Program-made: the position numbers and the translations under genes | Shown: positions 7,598 to 16,205 of the stretch, one piece after another | How positions within the stretch are numbered: the first letter of the stretch is position 1 | Layout: the number at the start of each line of letters is the position of its first letter | The notes under the pieces: generated by a model | What the model saw: only the letters and a program-made list of their open reading frames with translations | Told to the model about the DNA's origin: nothing | Databases searched by the model: none | Assembly: GCA_026645575.1 (NCBI GenBank) | Contig: JAPKMW010000030.1 | Location: 1 to 64,000 of the forward strand | DNA length: 64,000 bases | DNA from: Caldilineaceae bacterium | GTDB taxonomy: Bacteria; Chloroflexota; Anaerolineae; Caldilineales; Caldilineaceae | Reading direction: 5' to 3'

Positions 7598-8716
7598 CTA
7601 CAATTGCACCCGTTGCAACTCACGAATGAAGGCCGAACGGCGGCTATAGCGGTTGCGCAACTGTTCAACGCGGCTGGCAAAGATTCGTCCCTGCCCTTGT
7701 TCACGCGCCAGGTCGCCCAGTTGTTGCAAAAGGGTAATGGCTTGTTTGTAGCCCTCACCCGTCTTCTGTTCGATGAAGGTTTCTACCTCTTGCCATACTT
7801 GATCGCCGCGACCGGCAAGGGCCGCCAGATCGGCCCGCCGTTTGGCTTCCTTGGCGGCAGCAACGGCTTGACGCCGCCGCTGCACCATTTCATCGCGCAC
7901 AGCCAACAGTTCGCTAACCGTACGCGTGCCACTAGGGTTATATTCTTCACTGGCTGGCTGCAGCAACCCGATACGCTGTTTCAGCGTCAACTCCAGGTGC
8001 GCTTCCCCTTGCAAAAAGCGTTCGAGGAAAGCAACACACTCCTCTTTGGAGAGGGTAGCCAGTGCGGCGGCGATGTCAATGGTTGGCATGGTGGCGGCGC
8101 TACTGCCTTTGGCCGCGGCGGCCACCAGATCTTTGTCGATTTCAAAGAGCGCCATAAAATCGGTCAGCGCCGGTGAAAGTTCATCCAGACCAGGCGGCAC
8201 CGGCGGCTCCAACGTCTCTTCTTCAAACTCACCACTGTAATCGGCGCCGTTCTGAATGGCCCGTAGCCAGGCCAGGTACAGGGCGCGGTAATCCCCTCCC
8301 ATGATCTCCTGATAGAGTCCCACGACGCCATCGACCAGACCATCCGCTTCGATCCAATCTGTACTATCTTCCGGATTCCAGTCAAAGCCGATAATCACAC
8401 TATCCCCCACCGTTTGGTGATCGATGACCATCGTACTGTCGAGGCAATAAGGCTCCAGACGGCGGAGGTCGAGCAAGCCCTTGGGGTAACGGAATTTGAG
8501 CGTGACCGTACCCCAGTTTGCCATGTAGAAGAAGAGATCAAAGTAGCGCGCCAGCACCTGGTTGGGGTCATGCTTAAAGTCGCCATAACTGTAATCGACA
8601 CTAAAGCTGGTAGCTGTAGTGTGGCCGTGGCTGGAAAGCTTGTCCACAGCCGTGCGTTCGGCGGCGGTTAACTGGCGGTTGATGGTGCGAAATTCGTAAT
8701 ATTGATACTCGCTCAT
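7598..8716 (-). CDS. Conserved hypothetical protein, MSEYQYYEF family
   Basis: 372 residues from the ATG preceded by AAGGAG at 8-base spacing; an in-frame extension upstream lacks a site. The N-terminal 150 residues (opening SEYQYYEFRTINRQLT, then ANWGTVTLKFRYP) look like a folded alpha/beta domain with many aromatics. From about residue 240 the chain is helical, and residues 290-350 are Lys/Arg/Glu-rich with coiled-coil character. No catalytic motif, signal peptide or membrane segment was found. I recall similar proteins from Chloroflexota and cyanobacteria but cannot assign a function. It is divergent from the PhyH-like gene. Confidence 0.6.
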   Translation of the reverse strand: MSEYQYYEFRTINRQLTAAERTAVDKLSSHGHTTATSFSVDYSYGDFKHDPNQVLARYFDLFFYMANWGTVTLKFRYPKGLLDLRRLEPYCLDSTMVIDHQTVGDSVIIGFDWNPEDSTDWIEADGLVDGVVGLYQEIMGGDYRALYLAWLRAIQNGADYSGEFEEETLEPPVPPGLDELSPALTDFMALFEIDKDLVAAAAKGSSAATMPTIDIAAALATLSKEECVAFLERFLQGEAHLELTLKQRIGLLQPASEEYNPSGTRTVSELLAVRDEMVQRRRQAVAAAKEAKRRADLAALAGRGDQVWQEVETFIEQKTGEGYKQAITLLQQLGDLAREQGQGRIFASRVEQLRNRYSRRSAFIRELQRVQL

Positions 8717-8960
8717 AAGTTTACTCCTTGACACTCCCCGACAATACATCCCCGGCAATACAATGGTTGTCTACCGCTTCTTGTTGACAAGGCTGCTATC
8801 ATTATACCATAGATTGAGCCGTGTCCCTACCGCCCCCCAAAAGCGACGTAGCGCAAAAAAGGCAACCGATGATACAATAGCCGGTAAACAACCATCACCA
8901 ATTTTTGTAACCAAACGTGAGCGGTTCTCTCGCTCCCGCTTGCATCTGAAGGAGAACACC
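8717..8960. other. Divergent intergenic region, no clear promoter assigned
   Basis: 244 bases between the conserved hypothetical gene (minus) and the PhyH-like gene (plus). It must hold promoters for both. TTGACA occurs at 8784-8789, but no -10 lies at a normal distance. TACAAT-like bases near 8870 could serve the plus-strand gene. No repeat or small gene was found. Confidence 0.4.
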
Positions 8961-9752
8961 ATGCTTACTGAACAACAGATCGCGCTCTTTCAGCGCAATG
9001 GCTTTGTCAACGGCGGCCCGGTGATCGAGGAGGATGTCCTCGAAACCCTGCGTGCCGAAGTCTTACGGGTGATCGACGAGCGCGAACGCACGGACATTCC
9101 CCAGCCTGTACTCTGTCGCAACCTGTCAGGCAATGACACAGCGCCCATTTGGCAGATTGTCAATATCTTTGAAGCCAGCCCCGCCTTCAAAGAACTGGTC
9201 ATGAACCCACAGATTGCGGCAATGGCGGCGCAACTGACCGGCGCCCGTGAATTGCGCGTCTGGCACGACCAGATCCAATACAAGCCGCAAGCGCTCGGCG
9301 GTCGGCTGCACTGGCACCAGGATTCGCCGGCCTGGCCCACGCTCATGCCCAAGCACGCTCAGATTAGCGCTTGGGTCGCGCTGGATGACGCCGACTATGA
9401 CAACGGTTGTATGTATATGGTGCCCGGTTCACAAAAGTGGGGGGATCAAAGTGGGTTCCTGCGCGACCTGCCTCGCGACGGCTCCATGCCCGACTGCTTT
9501 GAAGATCGTCCGCTCTACATTACAGTCTGCCCTGTCAAGAAGGGTCACGTCCACTTTCACCATTCGCTCACCTGGCACGGCTCCGGCGCCAACACTAGCA
9601 ACCGCCCCCGTCGCGCCATCGCCATCCACTATATGAACGAACACACCACCTTCTACGCCGCCGGCAACCACCCGATGAAGCCCTTTATCACCGTGGCGGA
9701 TGGCGAGCCGTTGGTGGGGGCGGCGTTTCCGTTGGTGTGGCAGCAGGGATGA
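8961..9752 (+). CDS. Phytanoyl-CoA dioxygenase (PhyH)-like Fe(II)/2-oxoglutarate oxygenase
   Basis: 263-residue non-haem iron oxygenase from the ATG after GAAGGAG; an in-frame extension of the reading frame upstream has no such site. The iron triad is readable: HQD (His119, Asp121) in LHWHQDSPAW and His206 in TWHGSG, with the 2-oxoglutarate-binding Arg in NRPRRAIA (about 215-219). Other family blocks are VALDDADYDNGCM and VPGSQKWG. It would hydroxylate an organic substrate using O2 and 2-oxoglutarate. The specificity is not evident. The stop codon TGA is the first three bases of a tandem repeat. Confidence 0.85.
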   Translation: MLTEQQIALFQRNGFVNGGPVIEEDVLETLRAEVLRVIDERERTDIPQPVLCRNLSGNDTAPIWQIVNIFEASPAFKELVMNPQIAAMAAQLTGARELRVWHDQIQYKPQALGGRLHWHQDSPAWPTLMPKHAQISAWVALDDADYDNGCMYMVPGSQKWGDQSGFLRDLPRDGSMPDCFEDRPLYITVCPVKKGHVHFHHSLTWHGSGANTSNRPRRAIAIHYMNEHTTFYAAGNHPMKPFITVADGEPLVGAAFPLVWQQG

Positions 9753-9821
9753 CAAGATGACAAGGTGACAAGGTGAGGGGCTAGCAAGTCACCCTGTCAC
9801 CCCTTCACCCTGTCACCTTGT
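9750..9821. repeat. Stop-anchored inverted tandem repeat, period 8
   Basis: The left arm is TGACAAGA, TGACAAGG, TGACAAGG from 9750, so the stop codon of the PhyH-like gene is its first three bases. The right arm is CACCCTGT, CACCCCTT, CACCCTGT, CACCTTGT (9790-9821), the complement of the same 8-base word. It can fold into a long imperfect hairpin upstream of the M81 gene. Confidence 0.85.
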
Positions 9822-9844
9822 AAAAAGAGAAAGGAGAAAGTCTA

Positions 9845-11356
9845 ATGAAAATCCTCGTCGGTGAGTGCAAACAAGAGGTGTCGTCGTTCAACCCGGTGTT
9901 GAGCGGGTATGCAGATTTTGATGTGTCGTTTGGGCAGGAGATGCTCGATTTTCACCGGGAGAGTCGGGTGGAAATGGGAGGGGCATTGCGGGTTTTTGCG
10001 GAACGGGCTGACCTGGCGATCATTCCCACCTATAGCGCACGGTCGATCACATCGGGCGGGACGTTGCGGGGGGTGGATTTTGCCCGCATTGCCGATGAGT
10101 TTTTGGGGGCGGTGCGGCGCGCTTATGACGCGGCGAATGGGACCATCGATGGCATTTATCTGTCGCTGCATGGGGCAATGGGCGCCGAAGGGGAGGATGA
10201 CCCCGAAGGCTACCTCCTGGCCGGGGTGCGCCAGATTGTGGGCGAGGCGATGCCGATTGTGGTGTCGCTCGACTTGCATGGCGTGTTGACCGACCGTATG
10301 TTGACCCACAGCGATGCGATTGTCGCTTATCACACCTATCCCCATGTTGATTTTTATGAAACCGGGGTGCGGGCGGCGCACCTCTTGTTGCGCATTCTAG
10401 ATGGCGAGGCCAAACCAGTCACCGCCAGGGTCTATATTCCAGCCCTGGTGCGGGGACCGGAGTTGATCACCGCAACGGGTCGGTACGGCGCGTTGATTCG
10501 GCAGGCGCAGGCGTTGGAAACGAGCGAAAAGGGTCTCTCGTCCGGCATCTTTATCGGCAATCCCTTTACCGATGTACTAGAACTGGCAACCAACAGCTTT
10601 GTCGTCGCCAACGAAGATGAGGGCTGGGCCGTGGCCGAAGCGGAAAGACTCGCCCGCGATTTCTGGGCCGTGCGTGAGCATTTGTATCAACCCTTGATTT
10701 CGCTGGAAGAAGCAATTGCCACCGCCCAAACCCTCGTCGGCAAGGGAACCGCAGTCTTTGTCGATGCCGCCGACGCCACCAGTTCCGGTGCTTCAGGCGA
10801 TAGCAATGCGATTTTGCGCGGGTTGATCGAAAGCGGTTACACTGGCAGCGCGCTATTACCGATAGTCGATCCGCTGGCCGTGCAAGCCGCCATGCGAGCC
10901 GGCATCGGCAGCACAATTCAGGTCACGCTTGGCGGACAACTGGACAAACAGCGCTTTACCCCCTTGCCGGTGACAGCCCAGGTGCGGCTGCTCTCCGACG
11001 GTTCCTTTGTCAATGAATCACACGGCTCGATTTGGTCAGCCGGCGACAGCGCCGTCTTGCAGGTGGGTAAACATATCGTGGTTGCCACCAGTCGCCCCGT
11101 TAGTCTCTATGATCGGTCGCTCTTCTATGCGCACGGCCAAGATCCGCAGCGCTTTGATGCGGTCGTAGTCAAGTCGCCGCACTGCCAGCATCACATGTTT
11201 GCCGCTTGGGCTGCGGCTATGCTCAACACCGATGCGCCCGGCTCCACCAGCGCCAATTTGAAACGGCTGGGCCATACGCGCTGCTGGCGTCCGATCTTTC
11301 CGTTGGATGAAGGAGTGGTGTTCCAATCGAAGGTGCAGGTTTACCGGCGTTGGTGA
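9845..11356 (+). CDS. M81-family metallopeptidase (MlrC-like)
   Basis: 503-residue protein matching the M81/MlrC family known from linear microcystin degradation, where MlrC cleaves the tetrapeptide product. The N-terminal MKILVGECKQEVSSFNP, LHGAMGAEGEDDPEG, SLDLHGVLTDRM and AYHTYPHVDFYETG blocks carry the His/Asp residues expected for the metal site, and the C-terminal domain has SPHCQHHMFA. AGAAAGGAG precedes the ATG. Most family members outside cyanotoxin degraders have unknown peptide or amidase substrates, so a microcystin role is not claimed. It may share a transcript with the PhyH-like gene, separated by the repeat hairpin. Confidence 0.85.
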   Translation: MKILVGECKQEVSSFNPVLSGYADFDVSFGQEMLDFHRESRVEMGGALRVFAERADLAIIPTYSARSITSGGTLRGVDFARIADEFLGAVRRAYDAANGTIDGIYLSLHGAMGAEGEDDPEGYLLAGVRQIVGEAMPIVVSLDLHGVLTDRMLTHSDAIVAYHTYPHVDFYETGVRAAHLLLRILDGEAKPVTARVYIPALVRGPELITATGRYGALIRQAQALETSEKGLSSGIFIGNPFTDVLELATNSFVVANEDEGWAVAEAERLARDFWAVREHLYQPLISLEEAIATAQTLVGKGTAVFVDAADATSSGASGDSNAILRGLIESGYTGSALLPIVDPLAVQAAMRAGIGSTIQVTLGGQLDKQRFTPLPVTAQVRLLSDGSFVNESHGSIWSAGDSAVLQVGKHIVVATSRPVSLYDRSLFYAHGQDPQRFDAVVVKSPHCQHHMFAAWAAAMLNTDAPGSTSANLKRLGHTRCWRPIFPLDEGVVFQSKVQVYRRW

Positions 11357-11357
11357 A

Positions 11358-11407
11358 GCCGCTTTTGATTACGTATTACCAGTAGACTGCAACGCAATCA
11401 AAGGCGC
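11358..11407 (+). terminator. Weak inverted repeat after the M81 gene
   Basis: Bases 11358-11370 and 11396-11407 pair imperfectly (CTTTTGATT with AATCAAAGG) around a 25-base loop. There is no T-run after it. The remaining bases up to 11460 hold nothing I recognise. Confidence 0.3.
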
Positions 11408-11467
11408 GCCGATTGACGTTGGACTACACGGCTGCGGACTGGCTGTTATGATAGACTGAGCGGCAGA

Positions 11468-11497
11468 TTGCACCAAGTTTCGTTGACTTGGTATAAT
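11468..11497 (+). promoter_or_regulatory. Promoter with embedded operator, toxin-antitoxin operon
   Basis: TTGCAC (11468-11473), 18-base spacer, TATAAT (11492-11497). A palindrome, ACCAAGT at 11472-11478 with ACTTGGT at 11486-11492, occupies the space between the two hexamers, where a bound repressor would block RNA polymerase. The antitoxin of the downstream pair is the likely ligand (inference). Confidence 0.7.
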
Positions 11498-11558
11498 AAA
11501 AGCAGATAAGAAGCGTAATCGTTGGTAGTGGTGAAGTATTGCCATAGAAAGAATACAA

Positions 11559-11795
11559 ATGTATAATGACCACATCACAGCCAGTCCCCAGATCCTTGGT
11601 GGCAAGCCGATCATTCGTGGGACACGGCTATCCGTTGAGTTTATTCTGGATCTATTCGCTTCCGGCATGTCTGAAGCAGAGATTTTGGAAGATTACACCC
11701 ATGTCACAGCAACAGATCTTCAAGCGTGCCTCCGTTACGCTGCCCATGCCATCAAGAATGAAATCTATATTGAACTTGAACCTGTTGGAGTATGA
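11559..11795 (+). CDS. DUF433 antitoxin-like protein
   Basis: 78 residues of the DUF433 family, a helix-turn-helix antitoxin type: ITASPQILGGKPIIRGTRLSVEFILDLFASGMS is the characteristic block, given here only to locate residues 6-38, followed by EILEDYTHVT and a C-terminal helix. The next gene, a DUF5615 PIN-like protein, starts 4 bases before its stop (ATGA overlap). DUF433/DUF5615 pairs are regarded as type II toxin-antitoxin modules. The promoter holds a palindrome fit for autoregulation. Whether the module is active is not shown by the sequence. Confidence 0.85.
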   Translation: MYNDHITASPQILGGKPIIRGTRLSVEFILDLFASGMSEAEILEDYTHVTATDLQACLRYAAHAIKNEIYIELEPVGV

Positions 11796-12172
11796 AACTT
11801 CAACAGATCAAAATGCTCACCGACGAAAATATTTCACCGAAAGTGGTTGCTTTTCTGCGCCAGGTCGAGTTTGATGTACGTGATGTCAAAGAAGAACAGT
11901 GGTTTGGGACAGCAGACGAGGCGCTACTCAATATTGCTTATCAAGAGGAGCGCTTTGTTCTAACCCATGATGCCGACTTTGGGACGCTAGCCATTCACCA
12001 GGGCAAATCCTGTTATGGCATCTTGTATCTGCGTTTAAAAAATATAAGTTCTGCTACCATTATCCGGGTGTGGTCGGAATTGATGCGGAAAGGGCTAGAA
12101 ATCGTACCCCAATCTATTTGGGTTATTGAGGAAAAGCGCATCCGGGTTCGTCGCCTTGTTGGTCATGGATAA
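11792..12172 (+). CDS. DUF5615 PIN-like toxin
   Basis: 126-residue PIN-like protein. Acidic residues expected for the nuclease-type fold are present in LTDENISPKVV (near residue 10) and LTHDADFGTLA (about 55-65), with G-x2-DEALL between them. The family is the proposed ribonuclease toxin partner of DUF433. The start overlaps the antitoxin stop by 4 bases, so translation is coupled. RNase activity is inferred from the fold; PIN-like members with different acidic patterns exist. Confidence 0.85.
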   Translation: MKLQQIKMLTDENISPKVVAFLRQVEFDVRDVKEEQWFGTADEALLNIAYQEERFVLTHDADFGTLAIHQGKSCYGILYLRLKNISSATIIRVWSELMRKGLEIVPQSIWVIEEKRIRVRRLVGHG

Positions 12173-12247
12173 ATAGATTCGCTCGATTTTTTCGCGACTA
12201 ATGGTTGAAGATATTCTTGCTTGTCTATTTTACGTGCAGAGGAAGCT

Positions 12248-13315
12248 ATGACCACCCGTCTTGTGATCGTCGGCGGCTTTTTGGGCGCCGGGAAGACAAC
12301 TTTACTGCTCACCGCGGCCCAACGGTTGACGGCGCAAGGCTATCGCGTCGGCTTGCTCACCAACGACCAGGGCGCCGATCTGGTGGACACGGCGCTAGGC
12401 GACCAGGCTGATATTCCGGTGACGGAGGTGGCCGGCGGTTGTTTCTGTTGTCGCTTCCCGGATCTGCTGGCGGGGTTGCAACGGTTGCAGGAGGTGGCAG
12501 CGCCCGATCTGGTCTTGCTGGAACCGGTCGGCAGTTGCACCGATCTGGTGGCGACGGTGTTGCGGCCCTTGCTGCAATTTCATGGTGATCAATATCAGTT
12601 GGCGCCGCTCACCATCCTGCTCGACAGCACACGGGACCTCACCGACTTCCCGCCTGATGTTCACTATCTCTACCAGCAGCAATTGAACGAAGCGGAGTTG
12701 CTGCTGCTGACCAAAATCGACCAGCTTGCAAGCGCCCAAGCAGACGCACAGGTGAGCGCCTTGCAAACGACCTACCCGCAAGCGCGCCTGCTGGCGGCTT
12801 CTTCGCACACCGGTGTTGGTCTTGAGGAATGGTTGGCGATTGTGCTGGGACAACGTAGCCGTAACCCAGCCGCGTTGGTGATTGACTACAACCGGTACGC
12901 GGATGCCGAGGCGGCGCTGGGGTGGCTCAATGTCAAGGGGTTGGTACGGGCCGATCAAGCCTTTTCGGTGCAAGCGTGGACAGAGAATTTGCTAATAACG
13001 CTGACCCACGCCTTCACGGCGCAGGCAGCGCCGATTGCCCATATCAAGACGATGGTGACAACGCCCCAAGGCCAATTCAAAGCCAGTATCACCCAGGCCC
13101 AAACGCCCATCACCTGGGACTTGACGACCGAAGATGCGCCGACTACGCGGCTGGACTTTATTCTCAATGTACGGGTGAATGCAGCCCCGGCGCTCTTAGA
13201 GCAGGTCGTAGTGCAGACCATTGAAGCCATTCAACCGGATGCCGGCGCCCGCTACTACTTTGACCACTTTGAATGTTTCAGCCCGCTGCCACCAAAACCA
13301 ACCCATCGATTGTAA
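12248..13315 (+). CDS. CobW/G3E-family GTPase, putative metal chaperone
   Basis: 355 residues from the ATG after CAGAGGAAGCT. The N-terminal G domain has Walker A GAGKTT (13-18), the metal-binding GGCFCC motif (Cys65, 67, 68) and a TKID base-recognition motif in place of NKxD. The CobW C-terminal domain is divergent, with VRADQAFSVQAW and a C-terminal FDHFECF segment. The family hands Zn, Co or Fe to client enzymes using GTP. No client gene is adjacent, so the metal is not known. It is convergent with the CYTH-like gene, with a 32-bp inverted repeat between them. Confidence 0.8.
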   Translation: MTTRLVIVGGFLGAGKTTLLLTAAQRLTAQGYRVGLLTNDQGADLVDTALGDQADIPVTEVAGGCFCCRFPDLLAGLQRLQEVAAPDLVLLEPVGSCTDLVATVLRPLLQFHGDQYQLAPLTILLDSTRDLTDFPPDVHYLYQQQLNEAELLLLTKIDQLASAQADAQVSALQTTYPQARLLAASSHTGVGLEEWLAIVLGQRSRNPAALVIDYNRYADAEAALGWLNVKGLVRADQAFSVQAWTENLLITLTHAFTAQAAPIAHIKTMVTTPQGQFKASITQAQTPITWDLTTEDAPTTRLDFILNVRVNAAPALLEQVVVQTIEAIQPDAGARYYFDHFECFSPLPPKPTHRL

Positions 13316-13322
13316 ACGCAGG

Positions 13323-13473
13323 ACACAACAGCGGATTCAGGAAGCAGCAGATTTATTTCTGTACGACCCAGGAGTTGCGATAAACTGACCGGATAGTTCG
13401 TAAGTTTTACGAAAACCAGCAATCTGCCTGCCATGCGTAGCAAATCTGCTGCTTTCTGAAGCCGTTGTTGTGT
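13323..13473. repeat. 151-bp element with 32-bp terminal inverted repeats
   Basis: Left end 13323-13354 and right end 13442-13473 are complementary with three mismatches (start ACACAACA, end TGTTGTGT). The 87-base interior contains a second hairpin, TTCGTAA...TTACGAA. It fills the gap between two convergent genes. The layout resembles a small non-autonomous MITE, but no clear target-site duplication is visible, so it could also be a two-way terminator. Confidence 0.65.
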
Positions 13474-13481
13474 TAAGTGTT

Positions 13482-14108
13482 CTACCCAAAAGTTCGCTGA
13501 TACAACATCGTCGGCGGTTCGTCACGGAAGAGGCGTTCGGTGAGACGATATTCTTTGGCAATGGCTTGCAAACGCACCTCAGCGGCGTGTGCTTCTTCGA
13601 GCGAAGAAGCGCTCATCTCCAACTCAATCAGATATTGTTGATCGAGGATGGCTTCACAGTGGCAGAGTTTGGTATGCAGATCGAGTGAGGCATCATAGCC
13701 AAGGCGGTCAACACCGGCAAAATTCATAAACGGCGTATAACCGGCGCTGTAGAGCGCATCAATCACCGCCGTGTAGGTAGGGTAATCGGCAGCCAGTCCC
13801 AGAGCGGGGAGAATGGCGCTGGCCTGAATGCCGTCGGTAATCTCTTCACCCCATTCCTGGCGGATGTTGGCGATGGTTCCTAGATCCGGCCCTTTGTAGC
13901 CAAGCGAGTAGCGGACACCGTCGGCAGAGCGGGTGCGCCCCAATCGTAGCAACCGCCCCGATTCATAAAGTTCGCGCCCGATAATATCGGTGGCCCAGTT
14001 TTTGGGCGCGCGCAAACTTTGCTCGAAAAAGGGTAAAAGCACGTAGGCCTCTTCCGGGCTGGCCACGCAAAAGCGAATTTCAATCTCATAGCTTTGACCA
14101 TGACTCAT
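13482..14108 (-). CDS. CYTH-domain-like protein
   Basis: 208 residues with features of the CYTH fold (triphosphatase/adenylate-cyclase IV superfamily): an N-terminal YEIEIRF strand standing for the ExExK motif with Lys replaced by Arg, then RLLRLGRTR and YSLGYKGPD as basic phosphate-binding strands, and YLIELEM near the C-terminus with two Glu residues. Members hydrolyse inorganic or thiamine triphosphate, or bind nucleotides. The substitution and the long insert make activity uncertain. The ribosome site is weak (AGAAAGAA). It lies 69 bases downstream of the large glycosyltransferase gene on the same strand and may be co-transcribed. Confidence 0.6.
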   Translation of the reverse strand: MSHGQSYEIEIRFCVASPEEAYVLLPFFEQSLRAPKNWATDIIGRELYESGRLLRLGRTRSADGVRYSLGYKGPDLGTIANIRQEWGEEITDGIQASAILPALGLAADYPTYTAVIDALYSAGYTPFMNFAGVDRLGYDASLDLHTKLCHCEAILDQQYLIELEMSASSLEEAHAAEVRLQAIAKEYRLTERLFRDEPPTMLYQRTFG

Positions 14109-14177
14109 ACGGCGCTGTTCTTTCTAGAGTACGCAGGAGGAACCGCAGGCAGGTGGCGGTGATGCAAGCCACGGTCT

Positions 14178-16205
14178 CTAGCGAATGTTGTAGGGGGCGC
14201 AAGCACCTTCATAAGCGCCCTCTAAGACACAAAGTTGCTGTGGTGTAGGCTGGGCTGATGGATTGGATTGCGCTTGTCCGTCCAGGGCACGGACTCGCTC
14301 TTGCAGCCGTTGGAGGGTCGCCGGTAAGGTACTTGTACGCCACCACTCATGCCAGCTTGGCGGGACAGTCACGCTGTAGCCGGTGCATTGTTCTGTGGTG
14401 GGATCAGAGAAGAAACAGAGTTGCGCTGTATCCTCGACGCCGGTAACGGTAACCCAGCGTTTTTCCAACACAAGCCATTGCGATAGAAACGCGGATTGTC
14501 CGCCCGTGGTAGCTTCCCAGACGCTTGGTGACGGCACAAGCGTATAGGGGCTACACTCGCCGCTCGCATCGCCGCTTAGCACACATAGTTGACTGCCGCT
14601 TTCCGGTGTGACCAGACCTAGTGGCATGGCGTTTTGCGTCATCACCACTGGTTTAACCACAGTTACCGCCGTCTGTATGGGAAACGTTTGGCTGGCCATC
14701 GGTGATGACTTACATTGGGCGACTTGAGGCAAGGTCAGCAACTGCGTCCAGTCAGCCGGATCAAAGACGACCGTGTTCCCATCTAAGATGTTCACGTTAT
14801 CCACCGCCGCCATTGCGGTTGTTGCTGGACGGACACTGGCTGCGTAAACCGGCGCTTCATGCAGGCTGTGAATAAAGAGCGCCACCAGGCCAACCGTCAC
14901 CGCTGTTGCGGCATAACTCGGCACTGATTGCATTGATTTTGCCCAAGCGCCGGCTTTACCGGTGCGACTCCAGCGAGTAATCCACCCTTGCTGGTTCATG
15001 GTAAAGAAAGCATAAATCTTCATCACAGCCGACCAGTAATTAAAGAAGACATACCAAGGTAAAATGCGGATATTCATCCACTGCTGGCGCAGGTGGGGCC
15101 AGATCTTGATGCTGCGCGAAAGGAACCACCAAAGCACCAGAATACCCACGGCGCGCCAATGCCCTTGAAAGAGCGAAAAAACCAGATAGATCGGCGCCAC
15201 CAATGTCGTCAACGGTTGCAACAGGCGATCGATAAGGTGAAAGGCGAGGAATGGTTTACGCCAGGTCCACCGGCTGCCTAAGGCTCTGAGATCGGCGCGC
15301 CAACTATTGCGCGCCCACCGAAGCCGTTGCTTGAGAAAGACCTTCATGACGGTGGCGCCAGGTGTGTGAACACAAGCATTCTCTTGATAGCGCACCTTCC
15401 AGCCCCGTTTTTGCACCGCCAACGTGAGCGCCTTGTCATCCCCACTAATGACTGGGCGCCCCCAGAAGGTCTCTTCCATCAAATCCTCTAAGGCGGTGAG
15501 CGCCACAAAGCGGCGATAAACGGCCGTGCGCCCCGAAAGGCAGGTCACGGCGTCGCCAAAGGCGGTCAAGTAGCGGATTTCGTCAATATAGCGAATATCT
15601 AAATAAACATCAAAGATGCGTTGGGCCGTTGAATGTGGTTGCCAGACGCGCTGGCGCATCGTGACGCCGCCCACTTCCGGCTCAATAAAGGGCGCCAATG
15701 CTTTGGGCATCAAATCCGAGTCCCAGATGGTATCGCTATCGACCAAAAAAACAATGTCGCCAGTTGCGGCTAGAATGCCGTCGGCAAGTGCGGGGCGTTT
15801 TCCGGGGGTATGGGTAATTAACATCTTAAGGACGAGTGGACTGCCGGCGATCTCGGCTTCAAACTCGTGAAATTGCTCCATGCAGCGTTTGTCGGTGTGG
15901 TCGATGACAGCCACAATTTCTGTTGGCTTGTTCGCTGCCCAGGAGCGCAAGGCCGCGCGGAATAGCTCCGGGTCCTCGTTGTAGACAGGGGTGATGATGC
16001 TCGTTGTAGCCGTATAGCCATTGGGTTCCATTGGCCGGTACCACATGCCGATGAGACGGCGAAAAAGCCAGATCCCCCACCGCCAGGCGCCGATAATGCC
16101 AATCGGTAGCGGGATGCCAAGGGCAACAATAAAATACCAGAACTGGACGAAAAACTGAACAAGCGGCAAGCAGGATTGATCGAGGCCAAAGGGTAAAATA
16201 GGCAT
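14178..16205 (-). CDS. Hyaluronan-synthase-like membrane glycosyltransferase (GT2) with triplicated Cys-motif tail
   Basis: 675 residues. Membrane helices lie at about 18-50, then a cytosolic GT2 domain with TPVYNED, the DSD metal motif (156-158), SGDDKAL (acceptor/base region, 244-250) and QRLRW (283-287), the QxxRW signature of processive synthases. Further membrane helices span about 305-375 and 440. This is the layout of hyaluronan, chitin or cellulose-like synthases, which polymerise and extrude the chain together. The C-terminal 220 residues should be outside the cell and carry three copies of QLC-x9-C-x2-Y (starting near 539, 595 and 657). The gene is divergent from the glycan cluster. 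Donor sugar is unknown. Confidence 0.8.
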   Translation of the reverse strand: MPILPFGLDQSCLPLVQFFVQFWYFIVALGIPLPIGIIGAWRWGIWLFRRLIGMWYRPMEPNGYTATTSIITPVYNEDPELFRAALRSWAANKPTEIVAVIDHTDKRCMEQFHEFEAEIAGSPLVLKMLITHTPGKRPALADGILAATGDIVFLVDSDTIWDSDLMPKALAPFIEPEVGGVTMRQRVWQPHSTAQRIFDVYLDIRYIDEIRYLTAFGDAVTCLSGRTAVYRRFVALTALEDLMEETFWGRPVISGDDKALTLAVQKRGWKVRYQENACVHTPGATVMKVFLKQRLRWARNSWRADLRALGSRWTWRKPFLAFHLIDRLLQPLTTLVAPIYLVFSLFQGHWRAVGILVLWWFLSRSIKIWPHLRQQWMNIRILPWYVFFNYWSAVMKIYAFFTMNQQGWITRWSRTGKAGAWAKSMQSVPSYAATAVTVGLVALFIHSLHEAPVYAASVRPATTAMAAVDNVNILDGNTVVFDPADWTQLLTLPQVAQCKSSPMASQTFPIQTAVTVVKPVVMTQNAMPLGLVTPESGSQLCVLSGDASGECSPYTLVPSPSVWEATTGGQSAFLSQWLVLEKRWVTVTGVEDTAQLCFFSDPTTEQCTGYSVTVPPSWHEWWRTSTLPATLQRLQERVRALDGQAQSNPSAQPTPQQLCVLEGAYEGACAPYNIR

